From Luteolibacter sp. Y139 (GTDB lineage Bacteria > Verrucomicrobiota > Verrucomicrobiia > Verrucomicrobiales > Akkermansiaceae), in the NCBI RefSeq assembly GCF_038066715.1, contig NZ_JBBUKT010000010.1, forward strand, positions 1 to 64,000: a stretch of 64,000 bases of DNA. The letters are read 5' to 3'. Positions 52,437 to 61,023 of this stretch are shown piece by piece; the stretch's first letter is position 1; each line of letters opens with the position of its first letter. The position numbers and the translations under genes were made by a program. The notes below the pieces were generated by a model, which searched no databases, had not been told where the DNA came from, and saw only the letters and a program-made list of their open reading frames with translations.

Positions 52437-53840
52437 ATGGCCGATGCCTCGCTCCATCAATCTCAGGGACTGCAGCAATCGCTGGCTCCCCAGATGCGGC
52501 GCAGCTTGGAAATCCTCCAGGCGAACTCGATGGAGCTCCAGCAGCTCGTGCAGCAGGCGCTGGAGATCAATCCGGTGTTAGAGGACATCACGGAGTCCAT
52601 TTCGCTGGATGAGAATTCGCCGGATCCCGAGGAGGCGGACTCGCTGGCGAGTCTCAATGAGACTGACGATGACTGGCGCGACCTCGAGATCATGGAGCGC
52701 CGCTCGAATCCGTGGAGCGCGGATGACGAGGAACGCCGCGAGCATCTCTACAACTCGATCGTGGCGCCGGAGACGCTGCAGCAGCACCTTTCCCATCAGC
52801 TTGATCTTTCGCTGGTGGAACCCGATGTCCGCCAGGCGGCGCGGCATTTGATCGGCAACCTCGATCCGCGGGGCTTCCTTGATCTGCCTGCGGGAGAACT
52901 GGCGCAGCGGCTGGGCATTCCGAAGAAGAGCATGGATGCGGCGCTGAAGCTTTTGCAGAGCTTCGATCCGCCGGGCATCGGTGCGGCGGGGATCCAAGAG
53001 TCGTTATTGCTCCAGCTGGAGCGCAATGGCGAGGGGAACAGTCTCGAATACAAGATCGTCCGCGATCACCTCGAGGAACTCGCGAGAAAGCGCTACCCGC
53101 AGATTGCGAGGACGCTTGGAACGAGCGTTGAGCGCATCTCGGAAGCAGCTTCGCGGATTGGACGCCTGACACCGAATCCTGGTGGTGATTTTGATCCGAC
53201 GGGCAATCCCTACATCCAGCCGGATGTGGTCATTGAGAAGACCGACGAAGGCTTCCGTGCGCGTCTCACCAACGAGTACATGCCGAAGCTTCGCATCAGC
53301 GACTTCTACAAGGACATGCTCGGGAAGTCTTCCAATGACCGGAAGGCGCGGCATTTCCTGCGGGAGCAAATCCGTGAAGGGCGCACGCTGATCCGTTCGC
53401 TATCGCTGCGGCAGGAGACGATCCTTTCGATCGCGGAGAAGTTGATCGAGCATCAGCCGGCGTTCCTTGAGAAGGGGCCGCGTCACTTGCGGCCGCTGAC
53501 GATGAATGAGATCGCGGACCAGATCAGCCTGCATGCGACGACCATTTCACGCGCGGTGGCGGGCAAGTATGTGCTCACGCCCCATGGCCTGATGGAGATG
53601 CGCGCGTTCTTCGCCGCCGGCTATCAGACGGCGGATGGGACCGAGGTCTCGAACGCGGGTGTTAGAGAGGCGATTCAGGCGCTGATCGGGAAGGAAGATC
53701 CCGGCAAGCCGCTGTCCGACGATGCACTGGCGAAACAACTGAAGGAGCAGGGGATTCCGGTGGCGCGTCGGACCGTGGCGAAGTATCGCGAGCAGCTCGG
53801 GATCTTGCCCTCGCACTTGCGGAAATCGTTCACCTCCTGA
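52437..53840 (+). CDS. rpoN: RNA polymerase sigma-54 factor
   Basis: A 467-residue sigma-54. Region I is the Gln/Leu-rich LQQSLAPQMRRSLEILQANSMELQQLV in outline; the core-binding region II-III follows; the DNA-binding C terminus has LTMNEIADQISLHATTISRAVAGKYV (HTH) and the RpoN box VARRTVAKYREQ near residues 440-452. It drives transcription from -24/-12 promoters activated by AAA+ proteins; no such activator is seen in this window. The stop overlaps the convergent membrane protein gene by 11 bp. Confidence 0.97.
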   Translation: MADASLHQSQGLQQSLAPQMRRSLEILQANSMELQQLVQQALEINPVLEDITESISLDENSPDPEEADSLASLNETDDDWRDLEIMERRSNPWSADDEERREHLYNSIVAPETLQQHLSHQLDLSLVEPDVRQAARHLIGNLDPRGFLDLPAGELAQRLGIPKKSMDAALKLLQSFDPPGIGAAGIQESLLLQLERNGEGNSLEYKIVRDHLEELARKRYPQIARTLGTSVERISEAASRIGRLTPNPGGDFDPTGNPYIQPDVVIEKTDEGFRARLTNEYMPKLRISDFYKDMLGKSSNDRKARHFLREQIREGRTLIRSLSLRQETILSIAEKLIEHQPAFLEKGPRHLRPLTMNEIADQISLHATTISRAVAGKYVLTPHGLMEMRAFFAAGYQTADGTEVSNAGVREAIQALIGKEDPGKPLSDDALAKQLKEQGIPVARRTVAKYREQLGILPSHLRKSFTS

Positions 53841-54396
53841 GCCGGATCGTAACGCCTGCCATCAGCTCCCGAGCTGCGGCGAGGGCGACGAGGCCGATGC
53901 CGGTGAGTTCGAGGACCCAGTTCATCTTGATCCCGCCGATGCGCGAGGTCTTCAGGAAGACGTCCATGTGATGGAATGAGATGGCGCGGATGACGATGAA
54001 GGTCAGCAGGAACACGAGGCCTGCGCTGAGGAGCTTGTGGCCTCTAACAAAGGCGCGGTATTTCCACGCGAAGAGCGGACCGAAGAATGCCACGAGCGCG
54101 AGGATGGCGATGATGAAGAACTTCTGGAAGCCGCGGCGGTTCTCGTATTCTCCGAAGAAGCGGGAGATCTCGCGGCCGATGTCGGTAACGAGCGATTGGA
54201 GGTCGAGCTGCTTATTGAAGCAGAGGAAGGCCATCAGCACCGTGACGAAGAACCAGACGCGATTCCGTTCGCGGTTTTGACTCCACACTCGCCAAGCGAG
54301 AACGGCGGCGAGCGCGTAGGCGGTGACGGTGAACCAGCCCATGGGCGAGGGATCGCCGATGACGGGGCGCCAGCGGATTTTCAACAGCAGGTCCAT
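53830..54396 (-). CDS. Multi-pass membrane protein of unknown function
   Basis: A 188-residue protein with about four membrane helices (about 20-38, 48-64, 88-108, 120-143, and a weaker one near 165-185). Charged loops contain DIGREISRFFGEYENRRGFQK. No family recognised. It converges on rpoN with an 11-bp overlap. Confidence 0.65.
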   Translation of the reverse strand: MDLLLKIRWRPVIGDPSPMGWFTVTAYALAAVLAWRVWSQNRERNRVWFFVTVLMAFLCFNKQLDLQSLVTDIGREISRFFGEYENRRGFQKFFIIAILALVAFFGPLFAWKYRAFVRGHKLLSAGLVFLLTFIVIRAISFHHMDVFLKTSRIGGIKMNWVLELTGIGLVALAAARELMAGVTIRLRR

Positions 54397-55090
54397 GCCG
54401 GGGGAGACGGGTGCAGGAGCGTTGTTAGGAAGCCCTGCGGGTGAATCGGTGTCGATTCAATTCCCGGCGGCGGACCCCGCGAGCAGCCCCGATGGCGACG
54501 GGCCGGATGCTCATGCCGGGAAACACAAAAGGCCGGGACGGTCCCCGGTTCCCCCCGAGTGATTCGTCCCAACCTTCTGATGAACCGGATACCTTGTGCG
54601 TGAATCCGGTCTTTTCTTTTTCTCCGAGCCGCGATCCCCCGACCACGGCATCATTAGCACTACTACAACGATGATGTTGGCGACACCCATGAAAGCTTGG
54701 GGGCTGACGCGTAACCCATCCCCCGACGGGCTGGCGTCATTCCCCGGCGACCGGTTACCTGCCAGACGGAGCCAAGGCTGTAACGTCGTGAAGCATGCCC
54801 CCCGGCAATATTCGCGAGCGTTTCTCTGCCCTTGTTGGCTACCGTTCCCCCCGACAGGCGGACCGACTTTTGGAAATTGGTCGGCACCGGGGAGCCGAAG
54901 CTGCCGCGCGGTGCCACGAGTTCCTTCGCTTCCAATTCCCCGGCCATCCGGCAAGCACCCCCCGGAACTTGCAGTCCGGTCAGGGAAACTTGGAAGTGGA
55001 GGAAGCTCGTCATTACTGAACCAATCGCAATCGACCTGAGCGGATTTCCAAAAAATCCGTAAAATTTTTAGAAGCCGATGATTCGGGTTC
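54397..55090. other. Unexplained gene-free stretch with repeated C/G runs
   Basis: No reading frame has convincing codon bias. Six runs of five or six C residues followed by G lie at about 54552, 54632, 54719, 54798, 54849 and 54956, at spacings of 50-110 bp. The minus strand therefore has spaced G5-G6 runs. Imperfect hairpins occur (for example TTGGTCG-type pairing near 54868-54889). A minus-strand frame near 54690 encodes a short hydrophobic segment (GVANIIVVVVLMMPW) but has no ribosome site. It could be a structured RNA, a degraded gene or a spacer; known riboswitch, tmRNA, RNase P or SRP signatures were not found. Confidence 0.5.
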
Positions 55091-56740
55091 TCAGAAGGTC
55101 AGATTGATCCCGACGTGGCTGGCCTGCTCGGCGAAGTCGATCCGCCAGCCGTGATCGAAGCGGACATCGACGGAATCGGCGACTTTCATGCGCAGGCCGA
55201 AGCCGGCACTGGAGAGGGAGGAGGAGGGGCCATCCCGCATTTCGAGGGCGGCGTAGTCGAAGAAGCCGAGGACGCGGAAGGCGGCGATCTTGCCGGTCGA
55301 GATCAGGGGCGACTGGAGTTCCAGGGAGGTTTGGAGACCGGAGTCGGCGGAGTATTCGCGCTCCCCAACGCCGCGGACGGTCTGGTAGCCGCCGACGGCG
55401 AATTGCTCGGCGGGCAGGAGGCGGGAGTCGGCGACCTGGGCGGTGCCGCGGAGGTGAAGCTGCCAGTCCTTGCCGGGGCTCCACCAGCCGTCGCCGCTGA
55501 GGCGGCCGATGAGGTAGTTCGAGTTGGCCTCGGGATCGTAGGTGTGGAAATCGGCGTCGTCATTGTTGCCGCTGACACCACCGGGGGAGGCGATGAGGCT
55601 GGATTCGAAGGAGGCGGAGGCGTCTTCCCAATGGCCGCTGAGCTCGTGGCTGAGCTTGCCGTGGAAGAAGACGACCTCGCCGGGCGAGACGCTGCTGCCG
55701 CCGAAGAGGAGGAATTGGTCGGTGCCTTTCAGTTCGAAGCCGGCACCGAATTTTTGCTGCCAGCCTCCCCATGATGGCAGCGAGATCTTCTGCTGGGCGG
55801 CCAGCGACCATGACGAGCCTTCGCTTTCCACCGGGATGCCGCCGGTGGAGTAGCGGGAGGCGACTTCGGCGTAGGCGGCATCGAGCTGTAGGATCTGGTG
55901 GCTGGCGTGGAAGGGGATCTCCCAGTGAAGGGCATTGGCCAGCAGGGAGGACGCGGGTGCGCCGATAACGGCTTGCCAAGCAATGAGTTGCTCGCCAGGT
56001 GTCCAGCCAGCGGCACCGATCAGGAAGCGATCACGACCGAGGAGATCGGGGCCGCTGTTTTCGTAGCCGACATTGACGCGCCACGGGCGGGTTTCCTCGA
56101 AGGCGATGAGGAGATCGGCGGTGGCGGGCTCCACGCCGGGCGAAACGAACAGCCGCGGGTGGCGGAAGGCGGTGCGGCCGTACCAGCCCAATTGCTCATC
56201 GATATCGCCGCGCCGGATGGGCTCGCCGCTGCGGAGTCGCAGGCCTTTGGCGAGTTTTTCCGGGGTGCCGTATTTCGGGCGGGAGACGCCGACTTCGCCG
56301 AAGCGGCCGATTTCCAAGGTAAAGCGGAGGATGCCCTGGGAGAAATCCTGATCGGGGACCTCCAGCGCCACGACGGGGAAACCCTCGCGGTCGTAGTGGA
56401 TGAGGATCTCATCGGCGATGGAGGCCATCTGGCTGGCATCGAGCGGCTGGCCGGAGAAGCGGCTGAGGCGCTTGGCGAGCCTGGCGGGTGAGGGGACCTC
56501 GAGGTCTTTCGTGGCTGAGAGGCCGGTTGCCAGGTCTGCCTCTTCGCCTCCTCCGGGCGCGACGAGCACCACCTTGTCCAGTCGCTTCACCAGGATTTCG
56601 CCGCCGGGAGTGGCCTCAGCGGAGGCGCGCACGGCGGGCAGGGATTCGGTGGCCTGGGCCTCGGGCAAGCGCGGGTCGATGCCCGGCAGCGATTGCCCAC
56701 GGACGGTGGCGACGAGGCAGACGGCGAGTAGGAAGCGCAT
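55091..56740 (-). CDS. TpsB/ShlB-FhaC-HecB family outer-membrane transporter
   Basis: A 549-residue two-partner-secretion transporter. After a signal peptide (about 1-16) come two POTRA-like regions (ILVKRLDKVVLVAPG; LSRFSGQPLDASQMASIADEILIHYDREGFPVVALEVPDQD in outline) and a 16-strand barrel. The barrel motif VRGVGEREYSADSG in the L6 loop (VRG tip) is the hallmark of the family, and the final strand ends VGINLTF with a terminal Phe. Start is placed at 56740 before the signal peptide; upstream in-frame Met codons at 56773 and 56788 are possible. A subtilase gene is divergent across about 270 bp; no TpsA exoprotein is adjacent. Confidence 0.9.
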   Translation of the reverse strand: MRFLLAVCLVATVRGQSLPGIDPRLPEAQATESLPAVRASAEATPGGEILVKRLDKVVLVAPGGGEEADLATGLSATKDLEVPSPARLAKRLSRFSGQPLDASQMASIADEILIHYDREGFPVVALEVPDQDFSQGILRFTLEIGRFGEVGVSRPKYGTPEKLAKGLRLRSGEPIRRGDIDEQLGWYGRTAFRHPRLFVSPGVEPATADLLIAFEETRPWRVNVGYENSGPDLLGRDRFLIGAAGWTPGEQLIAWQAVIGAPASSLLANALHWEIPFHASHQILQLDAAYAEVASRYSTGGIPVESEGSSWSLAAQQKISLPSWGGWQQKFGAGFELKGTDQFLLFGGSSVSPGEVVFFHGKLSHELSGHWEDASASFESSLIASPGGVSGNNDDADFHTYDPEANSNYLIGRLSGDGWWSPGKDWQLHLRGTAQVADSRLLPAEQFAVGGYQTVRGVGEREYSADSGLQTSLELQSPLISTGKIAAFRVLGFFDYAALEMRDGPSSSLSSAGFGLRMKVADSVDVRFDHGWRIDFAEQASHVGINLTF

Positions 56741-56959
56741 GGCCGACAGCGGAGGGGACGGCAGGGGGAGCATGCCGACTTCCAACAACGGCCGATGATT
56801 AGCAATTCCGAGCTATCAAGGCAAAGCGAAAGAGTTATACGAATCTTTTTAAAATAGACCTTCTGGGTTTCTTTATTTTTAGAAATACAAGCTTCCAAAC
56901 CCTTGAAATTATAAGGTTTTTAAGACTTCCAAGCATGATAGGTCAATCATGACAAGGGC

Positions 56960-56988
56960 TGGACAAATGGGGAAAAAGTTAGATAAAT
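56960..56988 (+). promoter_or_regulatory. Sigma-70 promoter candidate for the subtilase gene
   Basis: TGGACA at 56960-56965 and ATAAAT at 56983-56988 are separated by 17 bp, in the most A/T-rich intergenic stretch of the window (56800-57000), 25 bp upstream of the GTG start. A promoter for the divergent transporter probably lies in the same stretch. Confidence 0.45.
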
Positions 56989-57013
56989 CGCGCGCGTCCT
57001 AACACCTCGCCCC

Positions 57014-58438
57014 GTGACCGAAACCGCACTCCGGATTTCCCGCGGCATCTTCCGATTCCTGCTGCCAATCTTGGCTCTCGCGCAGGTGTCGGCAGAGCCG
57101 TCGACGGCGGACTGTGCGCAGGCGGAGCGGGACATTCCGATCTCTCCGAACGGCGCGGTGGCGGATGCCGGCTGGGCATTGGGGCGCTTGAACAAGGCCG
57201 CCTCGGCCACCAATGCGTCTTTTGTCTATCCGGAGACGACCACGCCGGTGCGGCTCTACATTATCGATACCGGGGTGAGCCCGATCGGCTCCTGGTTCAC
57301 GGCGAACAAGAACCTGAAGTCCTTCCGTTCCGAACTGGTGCGGGCGACGGGTGATCCGACCACCTCCAGCGTGGTGGTGCACGGCACGCAGATGCTGTCA
57401 CTGATTGTGGGGCCAGGCACGGGAGCGGCGGTCGGTACGCCGGTGCACGTGGTGAACTACAATATCTACCCAGGGACGAACGCCACGACCACGCTGGGCA
57501 GGCTGCAGGATGCGATTTTCCGGGTGCTGGATGATTATGAGGAGAACCCGGGTCTTCCGAGCGTGCTTTGCATTGCCAACAGTTCTCCGGATCCTGCCAA
57601 GAGCGCGGCCCTGGAGTCGCTGGTGAATCAGGCGGTTCAAGCGGGCATCACGGTGGTGGTTTCCGCAGGTAACCAGAAGGCCAAGGCGGCCAATTACATT
57701 CCCTCTGCCTACGGGACCAAGGCGGGCGTGATCTCCGTGGGGGCTTCCGGCACCGACAACAAGCCATGGGTGGGTACCGGTGGAACCGGCACGAATACGG
57801 GGACCGCAGTGGACCTGTATGCGCCGGGCCAAAATGTCCGCACCCTGAATGGGACGGATCCGCAACCGGGGAACTACGCTTATGCTGACGGCACCAGCCC
57901 GGCATCGGCGCTGACGGCAGCGGCCGCCCTGATCCAGCTTTCGCGGAATCCGTCGCTCACTCCGGCCCAAGTGGAAAAGGCGCTGACGACCACGGGGGTC
58001 GCGGCAGTGGCAGAGCAGCCGTCTTCTCCGAACGCGCTTGAGGCGCCGAAGGCGCTGGTGCAGGTCTTGCCGGATCCGGAAGGCGATTCGGATCTGGATG
58101 GTGTCAGCGATATTCTCGAGAGCTTCTTTGGCAGCAATCCCGCGAGCTCCGCAGTGCTGTCGACGCCGATGTCGGTGGTGAATGTTTCGGGTCAGGCGCA
58201 GCTTTCGTTCAGTATCTCCAGCGATCTTTTCAATCCGGCTGATCCTTATGTCCTCATCGATGGATCGACGTGGAAGGTGCGGGTTTCCGGCAATCTGCAG
58301 GATTGGGAAGATGCGACCGGCACGCTGACGCAAGGCGAAGCGGCGGGTGGATTGATCCCGGTGACGTTCTCGGTGCCGAGTGGTGGCTCGAGGGTTTTCC
58401 TGCGGATCGATGTGGCGGCGCCGGTGGCTCAGCCGTGA
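57014..58438 (+). CDS. Subtilisin-like serine peptidase (S8)
   Basis: A 474-residue exported subtilase with signal peptide (about 1-27). The catalytic triad is D85 (LYIIDTGVS), H123 (VVHGTQML) and S295 (ADGTSPASAL), with the oxyanion Asn N220 (VVSAGN). The Met of the canonical GTSMA motif is replaced by Pro. Residues about 353-375 (DSDLDGVSDILESFFGSNP in outline) are a thrombospondin type-3-like calcium repeat, and the last 90 residues form a beta-rich domain. The start is a GTG. The divergent TpsB-type gene might export or anchor it, but that is inferred from position only. Confidence 0.9.
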   Translation: MTETALRISRGIFRFLLPILALAQVSAEPSTADCAQAERDIPISPNGAVADAGWALGRLNKAASATNASFVYPETTTPVRLYIIDTGVSPIGSWFTANKNLKSFRSELVRATGDPTTSSVVVHGTQMLSLIVGPGTGAAVGTPVHVVNYNIYPGTNATTTLGRLQDAIFRVLDDYEENPGLPSVLCIANSSPDPAKSAALESLVNQAVQAGITVVVSAGNQKAKAANYIPSAYGTKAGVISVGASGTDNKPWVGTGGTGTNTGTAVDLYAPGQNVRTLNGTDPQPGNYAYADGTSPASALTAAAALIQLSRNPSLTPAQVEKALTTTGVAAVAEQPSSPNALEAPKALVQVLPDPEGDSDLDGVSDILESFFGSNPASSAVLSTPMSVVNVSGQAQLSFSISSDLFNPADPYVLIDGSTWKVRVSGNLQDWEDATGTLTQGEAAGGLIPVTFSVPSGGSRVFLRIDVAAPVAQP

Positions 58439-58734
58439 GGGTGGTTTTTTGCGGAGGCGTCCGGTGAGTGGCGGCTCTTTTTGTCCTAACGTCGGGCCTT
58501 ATGCGGGGAAGAGCCCTATGGATCCAAGGTAGATTCCATGTGAGGCGCAGACGGCCCACCTGGTTAGCCCAGCGGACTCCTATCAGAAGGCACCGAGAAG
58601 CATGAGGTCTCCCGTTGGGAGACAAAGCAGGCAGCCGCTTTACCCGGCACTTCGTGCCGGGCTTTTATGAGTCGTCCCGTTGGGACGAGGAGGCGGGATG
58701 AATCCCGCGCTCCCAGTGGAAGACACTCCTGTGA
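58439..58734. other. Gene-free stretch with three hairpins
   Basis: No coding frame. It contains CCCGTTGGG-cored hairpins at 58607-58623 (GTCTCCCGTTGGGAGAC) and 58673-58687 (CGTCCCGTTGGGACG) and the CCCGGCAC/GTGCCGGG hairpin at 58643-58661. It is a cluster of small palindromes rather than an RNA gene I can name. Confidence 0.55.
58643..58666 (+). terminator. Possible terminator for the subtilase gene
   Basis: An 8-bp stem CCCGGCAC / GTGCCGGG with TTC loop is followed by CTTTT. It is about 200 bp past the stop, and the T-run is short, so its activity is uncertain. Confidence 0.5.
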
Positions 58735-59745
58735 TCAGTCGCAGCCGCAGCAGGCGGGAGCCGGGCTGAGGGGGCGGTCTTCTTCGGCGGCGGGGGCGGC
58801 CATGGCGGGATTCGGGGCCTGGGTGCCGAGGCCGAGTTTGGCGAGGAGCTTTTGGTCGGCTTCAACGGCGGGGTTCTTCGCGGTCAGGAGCTTGTCCCCG
58901 TAGAAGATGGAATTCGCGCCAGCGAAGTAGCAGAGGGCTTGGGTTTCGTCGGACATGCGGGTGCGGCCGGCGGAGAGGCGGACCTTTGCCTTAGGCACGG
59001 CGATGCGGGTGACGGCGATCATGCGGACGACATCGAAGGCGTCGATCGATTGGCTGTCGGCGAGCGGGGTGCCGGGCATGGGCATCAGCGAATTGATCGG
59101 CACGCTCTCGGGCTGCGGATTGAACTCGGAGATAACCTCGAGCATTTTCAGGCGGTCCTCGGTGGATTCGCCGAGGCCGAGGATGCCGCCGCAGCAGACG
59201 GACATGCCGGCGTCCTGGGCATTGCGGATGGTGCGCAGGCGATCGTCGTAGGTGTGGGTGGTGACGATGTTCGGGTAGTGCTCGCGCGAGGTGTCGAGGT
59301 TGTGATTGTAGGCGGTGACGCCGGCTTCCTTGAGGGCCTTGGCTTCTTCCGGGCCGAGTTCGCCGAGGGTGACGCAGACTTCCATGCCGAGGGTGGAGAC
59401 GTCGCGGACGATATCGAGCACTTGCTCGAAGCGCTGGGTGCCGCCGCGGACGCCGCGCCAGGCGGCGCCCATGCAGAAGCGGGTGGAGCCGGTTTCGCGG
59501 GCGGCCTTGGCGCGCTCCATGATGGCGTCCTTGCTCATGAGGCGCTCGATCTCGACGCCGGAGTTGTAGCGGGCGGATTGGGCGCAGTAGGAGCAGTCTT
59601 CCGAGCAGCCGCCGGTCTTGATGGAGAGCAGGGTGCAGAGCTGGACTTCATTGTTTTCCCAATTCGCCTCATGCACGGCGCGGGCCTGCTTGAGGAGTTC
59701 GAAGAGGGGCAGGGAATGGAGGCGCTGGAGTTCGGCGAGAAGCAT
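58735..59745 (-). CDS. bioB: Biotin synthase
   Basis: A 336-residue radical-SAM enzyme inserting sulfur into dethiobiotin. The SAM cluster motif is GGCSEDCSYCAQSARY (CxxxCxxC); other motifs are CMGAAWR, VCVTLGEL, YNHNLDTS, CCGGILGLGE and INSLMPMPGTPL, and RLSAGR for the second cluster ligand. The ATG at 59745 gives the usual N terminus; a longer in-frame extension is ignored. The C terminus ends APACCGCD, an unusual Cys-rich tail. No other biotin gene is nearby. Confidence 0.96.
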   Translation of the reverse strand: MLLAELQRLHSLPLFELLKQARAVHEANWENNEVQLCTLLSIKTGGCSEDCSYCAQSARYNSGVEIERLMSKDAIMERAKAARETGSTRFCMGAAWRGVRGGTQRFEQVLDIVRDVSTLGMEVCVTLGELGPEEAKALKEAGVTAYNHNLDTSREHYPNIVTTHTYDDRLRTIRNAQDAGMSVCCGGILGLGESTEDRLKMLEVISEFNPQPESVPINSLMPMPGTPLADSQSIDAFDVVRMIAVTRIAVPKAKVRLSAGRTRMSDETQALCYFAGANSIFYGDKLLTAKNPAVEADQKLLAKLGLGTQAPNPAMAAPAAEEDRPLSPAPACCGCD

Positions 59746-59854
59746 GGGTGAAGAAGCAGATGAGGTCGGACCGGTGGATTTACCGCAGAGACGCGGAGAT
59801 CGCGGAGGGACGCAGAGAAAGAGGTAAGAAGAGTGGCGGGTGGGGAAACGGTGG

Positions 59855-60523
59855 TTAGCGGACCCAGCCTTCGCCGAGGGGGAGTTTGCCCTGGCTGATA
59901 ACGGTGTAGTCGGTCTTGCCGGTGGCACCTTCCATCTTCACGCCGGTGGCGCTTTTCCAGACCTTGGCCATGCTTTCACCGGTGTGGCAGCCCCAGCTCT
60001 TGCAGTAGGCGTCCTTGGCGAAGATGCCGCCGCGGATCTTGCCGAGGTCACGTTCATGGAGCCAGGCGGTGCAGGCGCCCATGATGTGATTGCCGTAATC
60101 GAGCATGAAGCAGTAGCGGTTCGAGTGGCCGAAGTAGTCGAAGGTCTGGACGGTGCCGCGCGGGCGGCTGTTGAGCGAGGAGATCAGGCTCGGGCCGCCA
60201 TCGATCCAGACGAGGGAGACATTGCGCTTGCTGGCGAGGTCGGCGATCCAGCTGGTGTAGGGCTGGTGGTCTTCCTGGCCGCGCTCCTGGTAGCCGGGGC
60301 GGTAGACCATCCAGACGATGGAGGCGTCCTTGCCGTAGGCGGTGCGGATTTCCGCCATGCGGAGGGTGGAGGCGCGGACGAAATTCCCCCAGAAGCGGTC
60401 GTGCTGGTCTTGGGGCACGCGGAGGTTCTCAAAATTCCGCATGGCCGGGCCGCCGGTGACGATGACGTGTTCGGCGGAGGCGAGTGAAATGAGCGCGAAA
60501 AGGGCGAGCAGGACGTGGCGCAT
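59855..60523 (-). CDS. Secreted protein with clan-CD-like His/Cys dyad
   Basis: A 222-residue exported protein (signal peptide about 1-17). It has a first block with IVTGGPAMRNFEN, a middle beta strand SLVWIDGGPSL, then TFDYFGHSN with H133 and DAYCKSWGCHTGES with C179. Hydrophobic strand plus His-Ser/Gly, then hydrophobic strand plus Cys-Xaa-Gly, is the order of caspase/gingipain (clan CD) catalytic residues. I do not recognise a named family; the protease assignment is an inference from this pattern. It lies 110 bp upstream of bioB on the same strand. Confidence 0.6.
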   Translation of the reverse strand: MRHVLLALFALISLASAEHVIVTGGPAMRNFENLRVPQDQHDRFWGNFVRASTLRMAEIRTAYGKDASIVWMVYRPGYQERGQEDHQPYTSWIADLASKRNVSLVWIDGGPSLISSLNSRPRGTVQTFDYFGHSNRYCFMLDYGNHIMGACTAWLHERDLGKIRGGIFAKDAYCKSWGCHTGESMAKVWKSATGVKMEGATGKTDYTVISQGKLPLGEGWVR

Positions 60524-60562
60524 GGGGGCGAGTGTAGGGATCAGGGGCGGGGTGGCAATGGT

Positions 60563-60994
60563 TCACTGGGAGAGCGGAATTTCATTCCGCTGTAAAGGTC
60601 GCTCCATCCAGTCCTGAGCGGCTTCCCTTAAATCAGGATCCGTGCTCGCCAAGCCCCTTAAAATCAAACGGTCAAAAGCTTCTCCCCTGCCGAGTTCGTC
60701 ATAGACCCAAAGGAGCTGCCTAAACTCCCACTCGTCCTCCAAGTCGAGCACTCGATGGGCAGTTTCCTCGAGGTGAGCCACCCGGACATTCTCCGGAACC
60801 TCCTTTAACATTAGCCTGCCGAGGGTGATGTTTCCCATATGTTGGCACTGGCAGGCTCTTTCCAGCAGGAACGAAAAGAGCTGCCGTGCCTGCTCTTTTT
60901 CCAAGAGTGAGGCACGCGAAATATCTTTCGATAGCCCCGGAGAAATGGCTTCGAGAGCGGCTATGAAAGCCTGACCATACCGGCTGTGCTGCAA
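60563..60994 (-). CDS. Hypothetical helical protein
   Basis: A 143-residue, mainly helical, acidic protein ([15 protein letters not shown] helices; [28 protein letters not shown]). Not recognised. The start at 60994 is TTG. The frame stays open upstream to a CTG overlapping the stop of the preceding C-S lyase gene (position 61027), so translation may start there by coupling. There is no ATG in frame. Confidence 0.55.
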   Translation of the reverse strand: MQHSRYGQAFIAALEAISPGLSKDISRASLLEKEQARQLFSFLLERACQCQHMGNITLGRLMLKEVPENVRVAHLEETAHRVLDLEDEWEFRQLLWVYDELGRGEAFDRLILRGLASTDPDLREAAQDWMERPLQRNEIPLSQ

Positions 60995-61023
60995 GGCTTG
61001 GATATCACCCTGTAGCTGTTTTC

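Noticed and set aside
54700-54900. Cobalamin riboswitch, tmRNA or RNase P RNA in the gene-free stretch
   Set aside because: Some B12-box-like letters (ACCTGCCAG) occur, but the rest of the conserved core is absent, and tmRNA and RNase P signatures were not found on either strand.
59770-59830. CGCAGAGACGCGGAG-type purine-rich stretch upstream of bioB as a possible mobile element end
   Set aside because: No inverted repeat or target duplication is present; it looks like a simple purine-rich intergenic repeat.
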